A DNA stretch of 64,000 nt from JBHHUI01 sp965248775. GTDB taxonomy: Bacteria; Chloroflexota; Anaerolineae; Anaerolineales; JBHHUI01. The stretch spans positions 2,170,001 through 2,234,000 of the forward strand of contig OZ252150.1 in NCBI GenBank assembly GCA_965248775.1, read 5' to 3'. This document shows, one piece after another, positions 53,359 through 61,126 of this stretch. Below the pieces are notes generated by a model that saw only the letters and a program-made list of their open reading frames with translations, was not told where the DNA came from and did no database searches. Each line of letters starts with the position of its first letter. Position 1 is the stretch's first letter. The position numbers were made by a program, and so were the translations under genes.

Positions 53359-53377
53359 ATCGTACATAGTGTACGAT
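53359..53377. promoter_or_regulatory. Perfect palindromic operator candidate
   Basis: ATCGTACA and TGTACGAT form perfect 8-bp arms around TAG. Size and symmetry fit a TetR-family operator, and the TetR gene starts 114 bases away. Autoregulation and control of the divergent methyltransferase/exporter genes are inferred. Confidence 0.7.
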
Positions 53378-53503
53378 TACGAACGTATTGTATCCTTGTA
53401 TAAGTATGTTGTCAGCTGACGACATGTCAGTTGATAATAACTCTCGTAGAAGTCGGGGCCGACGTTTGTATCCTTGAGGTCTTGCCTCGTACTCTAGACT
53501 GTC

Positions 53504-53592
53504 GCCCCGGCTCTGCGAGAGGTCTCGAATAAGCAGGTTGCGGATTTGCCGCGCATCACTCACAAGGCTGAGGGCCTCGCAGAGCCCCGGGG
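53504..53592 (+). ncRNA. Possible structured RNA (bridge-RNA-like) in the 5' leader of the IS110-family gene
   Basis: CCCCGGCTCTGCGAG (left arm, 53504-53520) and CTCGCAGAGCCCCGGGG (right arm, 53576-53592) are inverted copies around a loop of about 55 bases, just upstream of the IS110-family start codon. In IS110 elements the non-coding end next to the gene encodes the bridge RNA that guides recombination. Position and structure fit, but I cannot show the target-binding loops. Confidence 0.3.
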
Positions 53593-53830
53593 TCGCCCGA
53601 CTTCGAACTCACACACGACACAGGAGGCTCTCATGCACTGGTGCGGGATAGACATCGCGAAACGTAAACACATGGTAGCGGTTCTGGACGCGGACGGTCA
53701 GGTCGCGCAGGTACCATTCAGCATCGCGAACACGCGGGCCGGCTTCGAGCGTCTCCGGCAAACGCTGTCCACATTGTCAGGCCCAGTCCAAATAGGTCTG
53801 GAAGCCACCGGGCACTACTGGCTGGCGCTG

Positions 53831-53851
53831 CCCAGCCCCGGCTGGACGGGG
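53831..53851 (+). repeat. Micro-insertion 1 (type D, 21 bp, in frame)
   Basis: CCCAGCCCCGGCTGGACGGG plus G adds PSPGWTG between WLAL and YDDLTRH. The boundary may shift by one base. Related units: 29516-29537 and, inverted, 44364-44385. Confidence 0.85.
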
Positions 53852-53986
53852 TATGATGACCTGACGCGCCATGACTACCCGGTGGTGGTCTTCAACCCAT
53901 TGCAGATCCACGCCTATCGCAAGAGCGGCCTTCGTAAACTCAAGCACGACCGCTCGGACGCGATTTGGACGGCCGACTTCTCTCGC

Positions 53987-54039
53987 ACCCAGTACAGCGT
54001 GCAGTGCTCACGCCACTGCGCCGAACGAACTGGGTCGGT
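53987..54039 (+). repeat. Micro-insertion 2 (type A, 53 bp)
   Basis: It starts ACCCAGTACAGCGTGCAGTG and has ACTGGGT at 54029-54035. The inner arms GCAGTG/CACTGC and outer arms ACCCAGT/ACTGGGT give a two-level hairpin. Host sequence resumes at ATCGGC. The length is not a multiple of three. Confidence 0.9.
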
Positions 54040-54160
54040 ATCGGCCAGCGGGCGCCGACGATCCAATCCGTGCCTGAATATCTCCAACTGCGCGAGTTGA
54101 GTCGCTTCCGTTACCACCTGACGGACCGTATCGGCGACTGCAAAAGGAAGGTGCTCAGTG

Positions 54161-54269
54161 CACAGTCCAGCGCAGTCACCCAGTCATCACGACCCAGTTC
54201 ATTCGTGACTGGGTGAATGCACTGGGTCATGACGTGCAGACTGCATCGTGATAAAGGGACTGCACTGGG
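54161..54269 (+). repeat. Micro-insertion 3 (type B split by a nested type C pair, 109 bp)
   Basis: The outer parts CACAGTCCAG (54161-54170) and TAAAGGGACTGCACTGG (from 54252) equal the simple type B unit at 54780-54807. 81 bases (54171-54251) are nested between them and include CACGACCCAGTTCATTC and its inverse GAATGCACTGGGTCATG. Confidence 0.88.
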
Positions 54270-54475
54270 TGCTCGATCGCATCTTTCCAGAGTACGAAAC
54301 AGTGTTTTCAAGCGTATTTCTGGCCTCTTCGTGGCGTTTACTTCAGGAAGCCGCCAGTGCCCACGAGATCGCCGAGTTCGATCTAGGCGAACTTACGGCA
54401 CTGTTACACCAGGCGAGTGGTGGCCGCTTCGGGCGCGAGAAAGCCGCCGCGCTGCAGGCCGTTGCCCGCCAGTCC

Positions 54476-54528
54476 ACCCAGTACAGCGTGCAGTGCTCAC
54501 GCCACTGCGCCGAACGAACTGGGTCGAT
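54476..54528 (+). repeat. Micro-insertion 4 (type A, 53 bp)
   Basis: Nearly identical to insertion 2 (one difference, GGTCGAT for GGTCGGT). Host sequence again resumes at ATCGGC, so two insertions share the same downstream hexamer. Confidence 0.9.
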
Positions 54529-54732
54529 ATCGGCATAACGTTCCTCGACGACCCTGGCGGGCGCGACTGGGTGGCCGATGCCGCCCAGATCGAAATGCGC
54601 TGCTTGCTCGGGCAGATCGAGCTGCTAGAGACCCAGCGCGAGCAGGTCGATGAAGCCCTGGCGGACTTGATGGCTCAATTGCCGCAACACATCACTACGA
54701 TCCCGGGTGTCGGTGCTCCCACCGGTGCAGCT

Positions 54733-54758
54733 ACACAGTCCCGAGGGTCCTGCACGGG
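54733..54758 (+). repeat. Micro-insertion 5 (type B variant, 26 bp)
   Basis: ACACAGTCCCGAGGGTCCTG plus CACGGG lies between GCAGCT and GTCCTGGGC. Removal restores PTGAAVLGEIGD. It shares CACAGTCC...GCAC with the other type B units. Confidence 0.8.
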
Positions 54759-54779
54759 GTCCTGGGCGAGATCGGCGAC

Positions 54780-54807
54780 GCACAGTCCAGTAAAGGGACT
54801 GCACTGG
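54780..54807 (+). repeat. Micro-insertion 6 (type B, 28 bp, simplest form)
   Basis: GCACAGTCCAGTAAAGGGAC plus TGCACTGG. CAGTCC pairs with GGACTG as a small hairpin. Removal joins GEIGD to VQRFSAVEKL. Confidence 0.87.
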
Positions 54808-54846
54808 GTGCAGCGCTTCTCGGCCGTCGAGAAGCTGGTGGCGTAT

Positions 54847-54897
54847 CACGACCCAGTGCATTCGCCGCGTCCCGGCGCCGCGACGGGGTGACTGGGT
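54847..54897 (+). repeat. Micro-insertion 7 (type C, 51 bp)
   Basis: It begins CACGACCCAGTGCATTC and ends GGGGTGACTGGGT. The length keeps the frame, but an in-frame TGA is inside. Removal restores VAYAGIDATVHQ. A shorter type C unit lies at 29476-29509. Confidence 0.88.
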
Positions 54898-55080
54898 GCC
54901 GGAATTGACGCAACAGTCCACCAAACTGGTCAGTTTGAGGCCCGGCGCATGCACATGAGCAAACGCGGCTCGCCTTATCTGCGCCACGCTCTCTGGCAGG
55001 CCGCTTCAATGGCTATCCGGTTCGACCCGGAACTTCGCGCATATTACGACCGCAAACGCAAAGAGGGCAAGCACCATACC

Positions 55081-55136
55081 GACCCAGTTCGTTCGGCGCA
55101 GTGGCGTGAGCACTGCACGCTGTACTGGGCGGGACT
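55081..55136 (-). repeat. Micro-insertion 8 (type A in reverse orientation, 56 bp)
   Basis: GACCCAGTTCGTTCGGCGCA and following bases to GTACTGGGC are the reverse complement of type A units 2 and 4, plus a short GGGACT tail. Removal restores KHHTALGAICRKLL. The same unit is thus found in both orientations in one gene. Confidence 0.9.
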
Positions 55137-55248
55137 GCCCTCGGCGCCATATGCCGGAAACTGCTGGCTCGCATCTACATCATACTCAAGGAGCAACGAC
55201 CCTATATCGTTCACTAAATCGGCAAGGTTCGGTCTTGACTTCTAATAG

Positions 55249-55270
55249 CAGGTCTAGTCGTCAAGACCTG
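55249..55270 (+). terminator. Hairpin after the IS110-family gene
   Basis: CAGGTCT (55249-55255) pairs with AGACCTG (55264-55270) across an 8-base loop, just before the next gene. No clear T run follows, so it may mark the element end rather than stop transcription. Confidence 0.4.
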
Positions 55271-55289
55271 TCTACCTAAGAAATTAAAA

Positions 55290-55952
55290 ATGCAGCAAAT
55301 TCATACACATGACAACAACGAGAGAGTTTCCGAAACACGCGGCGATACCATCCGCTGGGCCACTTTTTACGACCCGCTGGTCAAGTTCGTCACGCTCGGT
55401 AAAGATCAAGCAATGCGCCGAAAGTTCGTTGAATTCGCGCAGCTAAAGCCAGGCGAGCGTGTACTAGATGTCGGCTGCGGCACCGGCGATCTGGCATTGG
55501 CCGCCAAAGCTGCTGTCGGCGAGACTGGCATTGTCTATGGCATTGATGCCTCATCCGAAATGATTACGAAAGCCAAGCACAAAGCTGACCTGAAAGCAAT
55601 TGATGTTAAATTTCAAATTGGCGTAATTGAAAAACTTGACTTTCCTGACAACGAGTTCGATGTTGTCCTTAGCAGCTTCATGCTCCACCACCTACCCGAC
55701 AATGAACTAAAAGCTCAGGGTTTGGCCGAGGTCTTCCGCATTTTGCGACCGGGTGGGCGCTTTCTGGCAATCGACATCAATTTCAAACGCCAAAGTCTGC
55801 TCACACTGCTCCACGGCGGTGCGGTGCAATCCGACGCACTGCAAGATCAGATACCGACAGTATTAAACGAAATCGGTTTCGCAAACATCAACGCAGGCAT
55901 AGCAAAAGTCAGCCGCCAACTTTCTTTTGCCACTGGCAACAAACCGGCCTAG
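55290..55952 (+). CDS. Class I SAM-dependent methyltransferase (UbiE/Methyltransf_11-like)
   Basis: A 220-residue cytoplasmic methyltransferase. The SAM-binding loop is ERVLDVGCGTGDLALAAKAA (residues 56-75), the acidic end of the second strand is GIDASSEMI, and VVLSSFMLHHLPDNE and LRPGGRFLAIDI are motifs II/III. The substrate is unknown. The start ATG 55290 has no strong ribosome site. It is followed 29 bases later by a membrane-anchored methyltransferase and then a metal exporter. This set, with a TetR regulator upstream, resembles detoxification operons. Confidence 0.87.
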   Translation: MQQIHTHDNNERVSETRGDTIRWATFYDPLVKFVTLGKDQAMRRKFVEFAQLKPGERVLDVGCGTGDLALAAKAAVGETGIVYGIDASSEMITKAKHKADLKAIDVKFQIGVIEKLDFPDNEFDVVLSSFMLHHLPDNELKAQGLAEVFRILRPGGRFLAIDINFKRQSLLTLLHGGAVQSDALQDQIPTVLNEIGFANINAGIAKVSRQLSFATGNKPA

Positions 55953-55981
55953 AAAACATTAGATCATTAAAAGGGAAAACA

Positions 55982-56938
55982 ATGCATCATCTTCACAACC
56001 GACAATCTGGCCCAGCCAGAAGCCATCTTAAAATTCTAATTGCGATTGCCGTTACTTTACTTGTCGCACTCTTACTACTTCCGCAAACCCGCAATCTATG
56101 GACCATGCTAACTACCGGGGGTCTCCTCGCCTTGGTTCTGACTCATATCCTGGTCGCAGTCGGGGGAACTACGTTCGTTATCGCGGCGCTGCGGGCGATG
56201 AAACGTCGGAGGAAGGAAATCGCGAAAGCCGATTACGGCCAAAACGTTCCTGATCTAGTGAAAATCTCTCTGCTAGCTGGCATTGTTTTTATCGGCCTCA
56301 GCATTTTCTTGATTCAATGGCTCGCACCGATCCAACCAATTGTGGCATGGATACTGCTATTTATTTTGGGAGGGATTGGACTCGTAGGCCTTAGTATTGC
56401 AACCTTTGTCATCTGGAGTAGCAGCATTGGCAAGTTCCGCATGCGCGATCAAGTGATCGCCAACATAGAGTGGCGTGGCGACGAACAGGTGCTGGATGTG
56501 GGCTGTGGCAATGGATTGTTACTTATCGCAGCGGCCCAAAAATTGACGACTGGCAAAGCCACAGGCGTCGATATCTGGCGCCAGGATATCGAGTCTAACA
56601 ATCGACCTGAGACTGTCTGGGCCAACGCTGCTGTCGAGGGCGTGACCGATCGCATCGACGTTCAAGAAAATGACTCCAAACACCTTAACTTCGAGGATGA
56701 CACATTCGATATTGTGTTCTCCAGTTTCATGTTACATCACATGCCAAGTCACGAGCGTCAGCAAGCAGTCCATGAAATGGCGCGCGTGCTCAAACCAGGG
56801 GGCCAAGTCATCATCGTAGAACTCGCCTTTATCGACGAACTCGCCAAAGCCTTGAAGACAGATGGGTTACAAAACGCCCAAATCACACGCCTGAAGACCC
56901 GCGTCTTTCGCCAACTGAGCGCCCAAAAACCTTTGTAA
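55982..56938 (+). CDS. Membrane-anchored class I SAM-dependent methyltransferase
   Basis: A 318-residue protein. Four predicted helices fill residues 18-150 (ILIAIAVTLLVALLLLPQ; LVLTHILVAVGGTTFVIAAL; LLAGIVFIGLSIFLIQW; AWILLFILGGIGLVGLSIAT). The methyltransferase domain follows (QVLDVGCGNGLLLIAAAQKL; VDIWRQDI; IVFSSFMLHHMPSHE; LKPGGQVIIVELAF). AAAAGGGAAAAC precedes ATG 55982. It resembles the gene before it in its motif III region, so the two may be diverged paralogues acting on related substrates at the membrane. The substrate is unknown. Confidence 0.84.
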   Translation: MHHLHNRQSGPARSHLKILIAIAVTLLVALLLLPQTRNLWTMLTTGGLLALVLTHILVAVGGTTFVIAALRAMKRRRKEIAKADYGQNVPDLVKISLLAGIVFIGLSIFLIQWLAPIQPIVAWILLFILGGIGLVGLSIATFVIWSSSIGKFRMRDQVIANIEWRGDEQVLDVGCGNGLLLIAAAQKLTTGKATGVDIWRQDIESNNRPETVWANAAVEGVTDRIDVQENDSKHLNFEDDTFDIVFSSFMLHHMPSHERQQAVHEMARVLKPGGQVIIVELAFIDELAKALKTDGLQNAQITRLKTRVFRQLSAQKPL

Positions 56939-56969
56939 GCCAACAAAAAGAAGCGTCGAAAGTCAAGCA

Positions 56970-58058
56970 ATGAATCAACCGCACAATCACGTCCATTCAA
57001 CCAACAATGCTCATGACCGTTTCGAGCACGCGATAAACCCCAACACTGCCAACCTCCGGCAGCGCATTGCAAATATATTCCACTTAGCAGCGCATGATCA
57101 TGATCACGGCGAGCTCATAGCTGAATCAGAATTTGTTGAAAACCGCGCTGGAATTCGAACAGTCTGGTTGGCGTTGGCGGCTTTGCTTCTGACCTCGATC
57201 TTTCAGATCATCATCACGTTGGCGAGTGGCAGCGTGGCGCTCTTTGCCGATACCACGCACAACATTGTCGATGGCCTTAACTCGATCCCATTATTGATTG
57301 CTTTTTATCTGGCACGGCGCGCAGCCACCCGGCGTTACACCTATGGCTTTCATAAAGCCGAAGACATTGCGGGCATTTTAATCGTGCTTTCAATTGCGGT
57401 TAGTGCCGGAGTTGTTCTCTGGCAATCGTTTCAAAAACTGCTTAATCCCCAACCGCTTGAGAATCTCGGCTGGGTGGCTGTAGCTGCTATTGTCGGTTTC
57501 TTGGGCAATGAAGCTGTCGCGATTTTGCAGATTCGGGTTGGGCGCCGCATCGGATCGGCTGCCTTAGTTGCCGATGGATTGCATGCCCGCACCGATGCCC
57601 TTACTTCGCTGGCGGTGTTAATTGCCGCTGCTGGTTCCTGGTTGGGAATGCCTACTGTTGATGCGATTATTGGTTTGTTCATCGGCATCACAATTCTCTT
57701 CATCACCCGTGACGCGAGTCGCGCCGTTTGGCAACGCTTGATGGATGCGGTCGATCCCGCGCTGATCACCAAAGCCGAGGCCATCATTTCCCAACAACCG
57801 ACGATCAAAGCCCTGCGCCGGTTTCGAATGCGCTGGATGGGGCATCGATTGTCGGCTGAGATTCACATTGCGGTCGCACCCAACCAGACCACCATCGATA
57901 GCCACGCCATCGCCGAACAGTTACGACATGCTTTGTTCCACCAGATTCCTAATCTCGCTGAAGTTGTAGTTCACATAGAGCCGTGGTCGAAGGATTTTGG
58001 AGCAGCGCACCAACTGACGTTACACCATGAACCGTTGCCGGAACCGATCACGCAATAA
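56970..58058 (+). CDS. Cation diffusion facilitator (CDF) family metal exporter
   Basis: A 362-residue inner-membrane metal/proton antiporter. The N-terminus is His/Asp-rich (NHVHSTNNAHDRFEHA; LAAHDHDHGEL). Six helices carry the two metal-site pairs: DTTHNIVDGLNSIP (His and Asp in helix 2) and DGLHARTDALTSLA (helix 5). The C-terminal cytoplasmic domain (about 275-345; RRFRMRWMGHRLSAEIHIAV) is the ferredoxin-like dimer domain. It follows the two methyltransferases after 31 bases and is probably in one operon with them. Zn or another divalent ion is the usual substrate. Confidence 0.91.
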   Translation: MNQPHNHVHSTNNAHDRFEHAINPNTANLRQRIANIFHLAAHDHDHGELIAESEFVENRAGIRTVWLALAALLLTSIFQIIITLASGSVALFADTTHNIVDGLNSIPLLIAFYLARRAATRRYTYGFHKAEDIAGILIVLSIAVSAGVVLWQSFQKLLNPQPLENLGWVAVAAIVGFLGNEAVAILQIRVGRRIGSAALVADGLHARTDALTSLAVLIAAAGSWLGMPTVDAIIGLFIGITILFITRDASRAVWQRLMDAVDPALITKAEAIISQQPTIKALRRFRMRWMGHRLSAEIHIAVAPNQTTIDSHAIAEQLRHALFHQIPNLAEVVVHIEPWSKDFGAAHQLTLHHEPLPEPITQ

Positions 58059-58445
58059 GGTACGTTATTAATCGCTGCCATCAGCAGGCTCGAAGCCCGC
58101 TTTAACGCGCGGGTAAGATCACATCAGTGCCAGTTCTTGGCAACCTGCATCACAGCTTTTCTAGCGTGATCTGCACTGACCATGTTTCGTCGTCAAACAA
58201 TAAAACGAAGAGCCACCAACGATACCCTGATGACTCATCCCGACAGGTTAATCTGGTTGGCTATATGCTGTTTTTGAAGACCGTCAATCTCACATCAGGC
58301 AGTTCGAACAGCGTCACCGACACAATTACGATCTTTTGTAGTCGATTCCGCCCCCCCATTCCAGTGTCGCGTGCTGCGGATTCCCAAGGTAGCCTCATAG
58401 CCCTATCCTATTAATCATCTCGGATAGCGCCACTTTTTAATTATG
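58059..58445. other. Intergenic region without a supported gene
   Basis: A short CCCGC/GCGGG inverted repeat near 58098-58112 could end the exporter operon. The open frame at 58127-58414 has no ribosome site or family resemblance and is not called. Confidence 0.4.
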
Positions 58446-58985
58446 TTAAAGCCACCGTCTGACCCTAGCCCGGTAGTTGCGATACTCGTCCCCAAAGATG
58501 CCTTCGAGAAAACGCTCATCCCGAATGATAATTCCCCTTGTGAGTCCAAAGATAACGACTGGCAGGAGTAGGAGCATCCAAAACGAGTTGACGATCAACC
58601 CTACACCCGCATAGATCAGCACAAAAGAAAGGTAAATCGGATTCTGGGAGAGACGGAATGGGCCGCTGGCCACCAACGCAGAAGGTGGGCGGTATGCGTC
58701 GGGTGAAGCACCTACCTTCCTCATTTCCGTCACAGACCAGGCACTGAGGGCGATGCTTACGACAATGGTTCCCAGACCCCCGTACTGCGCGAGGGGGGAA
58801 GGTAGAATTCGGACCGGATATATGAAGTGCACCACCAAGGCAACTATGAACGGAATGCTCAGGAAGGCCATCGGCGTTGCCACAACGTGATCGTGAAGGC
58901 CATTGGACTTGGCTTCTGAAGAAAGATCCATGGTCTCACTCGCAGGTACATCCTGAGCGCTGTGATTTTCGTCTGTCTCTGTCAC
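58446..58985 (-). CDS. Isoprenylcysteine carboxyl methyltransferase-like (ICMT/PEMT fold) membrane protein
   Basis: A 179-residue membrane protein. After a hydrophilic N-terminus (1-35) come helices at about 38-58 (PMAFLSIPFIVALVVHFIYP), 70-88 (GGLGTIVVSIALSAWSVTEM) and 120-150. The signature GPFRLSQNPIYLSFVLIYAG with C-terminal RDERFLEGIFGDEYRNYRAR is typical of the family that methylates prenylated cysteine or phospholipid head groups with SAM; bacterial copies are of unknown substrate. It sits alone on the minus strand between the exporter and the flavin-dependent oxidoreductase genes. Confidence 0.83.
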   Translation of the reverse strand: MTETDENHSAQDVPASETMDLSSEAKSNGLHDHVVATPMAFLSIPFIVALVVHFIYPVRILPSPLAQYGGLGTIVVSIALSAWSVTEMRKVGASPDAYRPPSALVASGPFRLSQNPIYLSFVLIYAGVGLIVNSFWMLLLLPVVIFGLTRGIIIRDERFLEGIFGDEYRNYRARVRRWL

Positions 58986-60064
58986 ATTAGAACTCCTATT
59001 ATGAATGAAAATAGGGCTTCTACTACCCTAGAGTTTATTAATCTAGCGGTCACGACCTAGTCCCGCTATGTCTATGTATTTGAGTAAGATCGATATAAAC
59101 TATAATTGCGGATTCAAACATGACCCAAATACAGAACCAAACACCTTCGAATCATGATCGCCCATTTGAGCTGGGGCTGTACACCTTCGTCGATAACGGC
59201 ACACATCCAGTCACTGGCCAAAAACAGGATCCTGTCACAACCATAAGCAACCTGATGGAAACGATTGAACTCGCTGTCCAAACCGGATTAGATGTATTCG
59301 CTATTGGTGAACATCATCGCGAGGAATTTCTTATATCGTCTCCAGCCGTGATTTTAGGCGCTGCGGCGGCACGTACAAAAAATATTCGCCTTTCCACTGC
59401 AGTCACGGTATTAAGCTCTGATGACCCTGTGCGTGTATTTCAAAGTTTTGCCACGGTGGACCTGCTCTCGAACGGGCGCGCAGAAATGATGGCGGGGCGC
59501 GGTTCATTCATTGAATCATTTCCCCTCTTTGGGTATGACTTGAACGATTACGGTGAGCTCTTTGAAGAAAAACTAAAACTTCTAGCTCAACTGCGAGAGA
59601 ACAAAAATATCACCTGGTCCGGCAAGTTCCGCACGCCCCTTAACGGTCTCGACATCTATCCACGCCCCGTACAAGAGAAAATCCCTCTTTGGGTGGCAGT
59701 TGGCGGAACACCTGAATCGGTCACCCGCGCCGCGTCCATGGAGTTGCCAATGGCGCTCGCAATCATTGGCGGTATGCCTGAACGGTTTGCGCCGTTCTTT
59801 GATCTCTATCGCCAAGCCTCCTATGAATTTGGCTTCAACCCAATGCAAATTCCGCTTAGCGTCAATTCACACGGTTTTATCGCAGATGAGGCGCAGGACG
59901 CTGTCGATGAACACTACCCCATTGCTACTGCGATGATGAACAAGATTGGCCGTGAGCGCGGTTGGGCACCTGCATCCCAGGAACAGTTGGAAGGGCAACG
60001 GCAATTACGCGGCTCCGACTTTGTAGGCACGCCCGACGAGATCATCGAGAAAATCTTATATCAA

Positions 60065-61126
60065 TAGGACTTACGCAAACCAGGGAGAAACTGAGACAAT
60101 GTGTGAATGAACAAATTATCTCACTGGGATTACAGCCAATTTCTCTTGGTTAGCCAAATCAATTACACACAAACCTACTTTGCTGACCATAGTGAACATT
60201 TGAGCCACGATCGTGTCAATCGACTGATGAGGGGAAATAAATTTACGCCACGGGAACTGCGCCAAATGGTGCGCAAAGAGTTGGTTCTCTCTGAAGATGG
60301 CTACATTCTCTTTGATGATACGGTGCTTGATAAAAACCATTCCTTTGCCATTGAACTGGTGCGTAGGCAGTGGAGTGGCAACGCCAAAAAGGTAATCAAA
60401 GGCATCGGGCTCGTGACTTGTGTCTATGTCAATCCCGACATCGATAAATTCTGGGTCATCGATTACCGCATTTTTGACCCTGCGCGAGATGGACGTAGCA
60501 AACTCGACCACTTGTTGGATATGTGGCGAACCATTCTGCATGTGGAACAGCTTCCTTTCCGCACTATGTTGATGGATAGCTGGTATGCGACGATGAAAGT
60601 GATGAAAGCAGTCGAAAAAGCCGGCAAAATCTACTACTGTCCGTTGAAATCGAACCGGCAAGTGACAGAAAGTCCTGCGGATGACTACTGCCGAGTTGAT
60701 GCGCTCTCTTGGAGCGCTGAGGAGATTGAAGCGGGAAAAATGGTTCATCTCAAAAAGTTTCCAAAAGGTCATCAAGTGAAACTGTTCCGGATTGCGGTGT
60801 CTACTCACCGCACAGAGCATGTGGTTACCAATGACCACTCTCAAGATTCCTCAGATGCTACAGGCATAGAAAGTGCCATCCGCTGGAAGATTGAGCAGTT
60901 TCACCGAGAGGCCAAACAGCTAACCGGGCTGGAAGCATCTCAATGTCGTTCGCAACGAGCACAGCGCAATCATATTGCTTGTGCCATGCTTGTCTGGGTA
61001 CGCCTGAATCAGATTGCGCAGGATGCACATACGAATGTGTATCAAATTAAGCAAGGTTTGTTGAGCAACTACATGCGAACTCAGCTTCGGCTACCTTCTA
61101 TCTCTATGCTCCCTGCGTAAGTCCTA
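60065..61126 (+). mobile_element. DDE-type insertion sequence with TAGGACTTACGCA ends, copy B
   Basis: 1062 bp; begins TAGGACTTACGCA at 60065 and ends TGCGTAAGTCCTA at 61126. The target ATCAA is duplicated at 60060-60064 and 61127-61131. This copy is one base longer than copy A at 26237 and its transposase is intact, so it is the likely active source. Confidence 0.93.
60107..61120 (+). CDS. DDE transposase of the TAGGACTTACGCA element
   Basis: A 337-residue intact transposase, of a type widespread in cyanobacteria and often labelled IS701- or IS4-like. Likely catalytic acidic residues are in EDGYILFDDTVLDKNHSF, MLMDSWYATMKVMKAV and IRWKIEQFHREAKQLTG. RRQWSGNAKKVIKGIGLV is a further family block. 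The 5-bp target duplication fits neither IS701 nor classical IS4 perfectly, so I leave the family open. Copy A differs only by its frameshift and a few residues. Confidence 0.88.
   Translation: MNKLSHWDYSQFLLVSQINYTQTYFADHSEHLSHDRVNRLMRGNKFTPRELRQMVRKELVLSEDGYILFDDTVLDKNHSFAIELVRRQWSGNAKKVIKGIGLVTCVYVNPDIDKFWVIDYRIFDPARDGRSKLDHLLDMWRTILHVEQLPFRTMLMDSWYATMKVMKAVEKAGKIYYCPLKSNRQVTESPADDYCRVDALSWSAEEIEAGKMVHLKKFPKGHQVKLFRIAVSTHRTEHVVTNDHSQDSSDATGIESAIRWKIEQFHREAKQLTGLEASQCRSQRAQRNHIACAMLVWVRLNQIAQDAHTNVYQIKQGLLSNYMRTQLRLPSISMLPA

Larger units (their letters stand above)
53246..53632. other. Regulator promoter region plus the leader of the IS110-family gene
   Basis: The first part holds the TetR promoter region and the palindrome at 53359-53377. 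The second part (about 53440-53632) holds inverted repeats that belong to the 5' non-coding part of the IS110-family element. Confidence 0.5.
53633..55217 (+). pseudogene. IS110-family transposase gene interrupted by eight ACCCAGT micro-insertions
   Basis: IS110-family recombinases combine a DEDD RuvC-like domain with a C-terminal Tnp20 domain and move DNA under guidance of a bridge RNA. The ATG at 53633 has AGGAGG upstream. MHWCGIDIAKRKHMVAVLDA opens the DEDD domain, IGLEATGHYWLAL and HDRSDAIWTADF follow, and the Tnp20 part is TTIPGVGAPTGAA and MHMSKRGSPYLRHALW. Eight pieces (53831-53851, 53987-54039, 54161-54269, 54476-54528, 54733-54758, 54780-54807, 54847-54897, 55081-55136; 397 bases together) interrupt it. 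Without them 1188 bases remain: 396 codons with stop TAA 55215-55217, no other stop or shift, and family resemblance throughout. As read from DNA the gene is broken. Confidence 0.92.

Noticed and set aside
53831..55136. Translational bypass with matching take-off and landing codons, as in known hopped inserts
   Set aside because: At the junctions I checked, the codon before the insert does not match the last triplet of the insert, so the classical rule is not met. Other removal mechanisms remain open.
53633..55217. Regular spacing of ACCCAGT repeats suggesting a CRISPR array
   Set aside because: Spacing is irregular, the stretches between units are IS110 coding sequence, and the units differ in type and orientation.
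58127..58414. Plus-strand ORF of 95 codons
   Set aside because: No ribosome site, Ser-rich random composition, no family resemblance.
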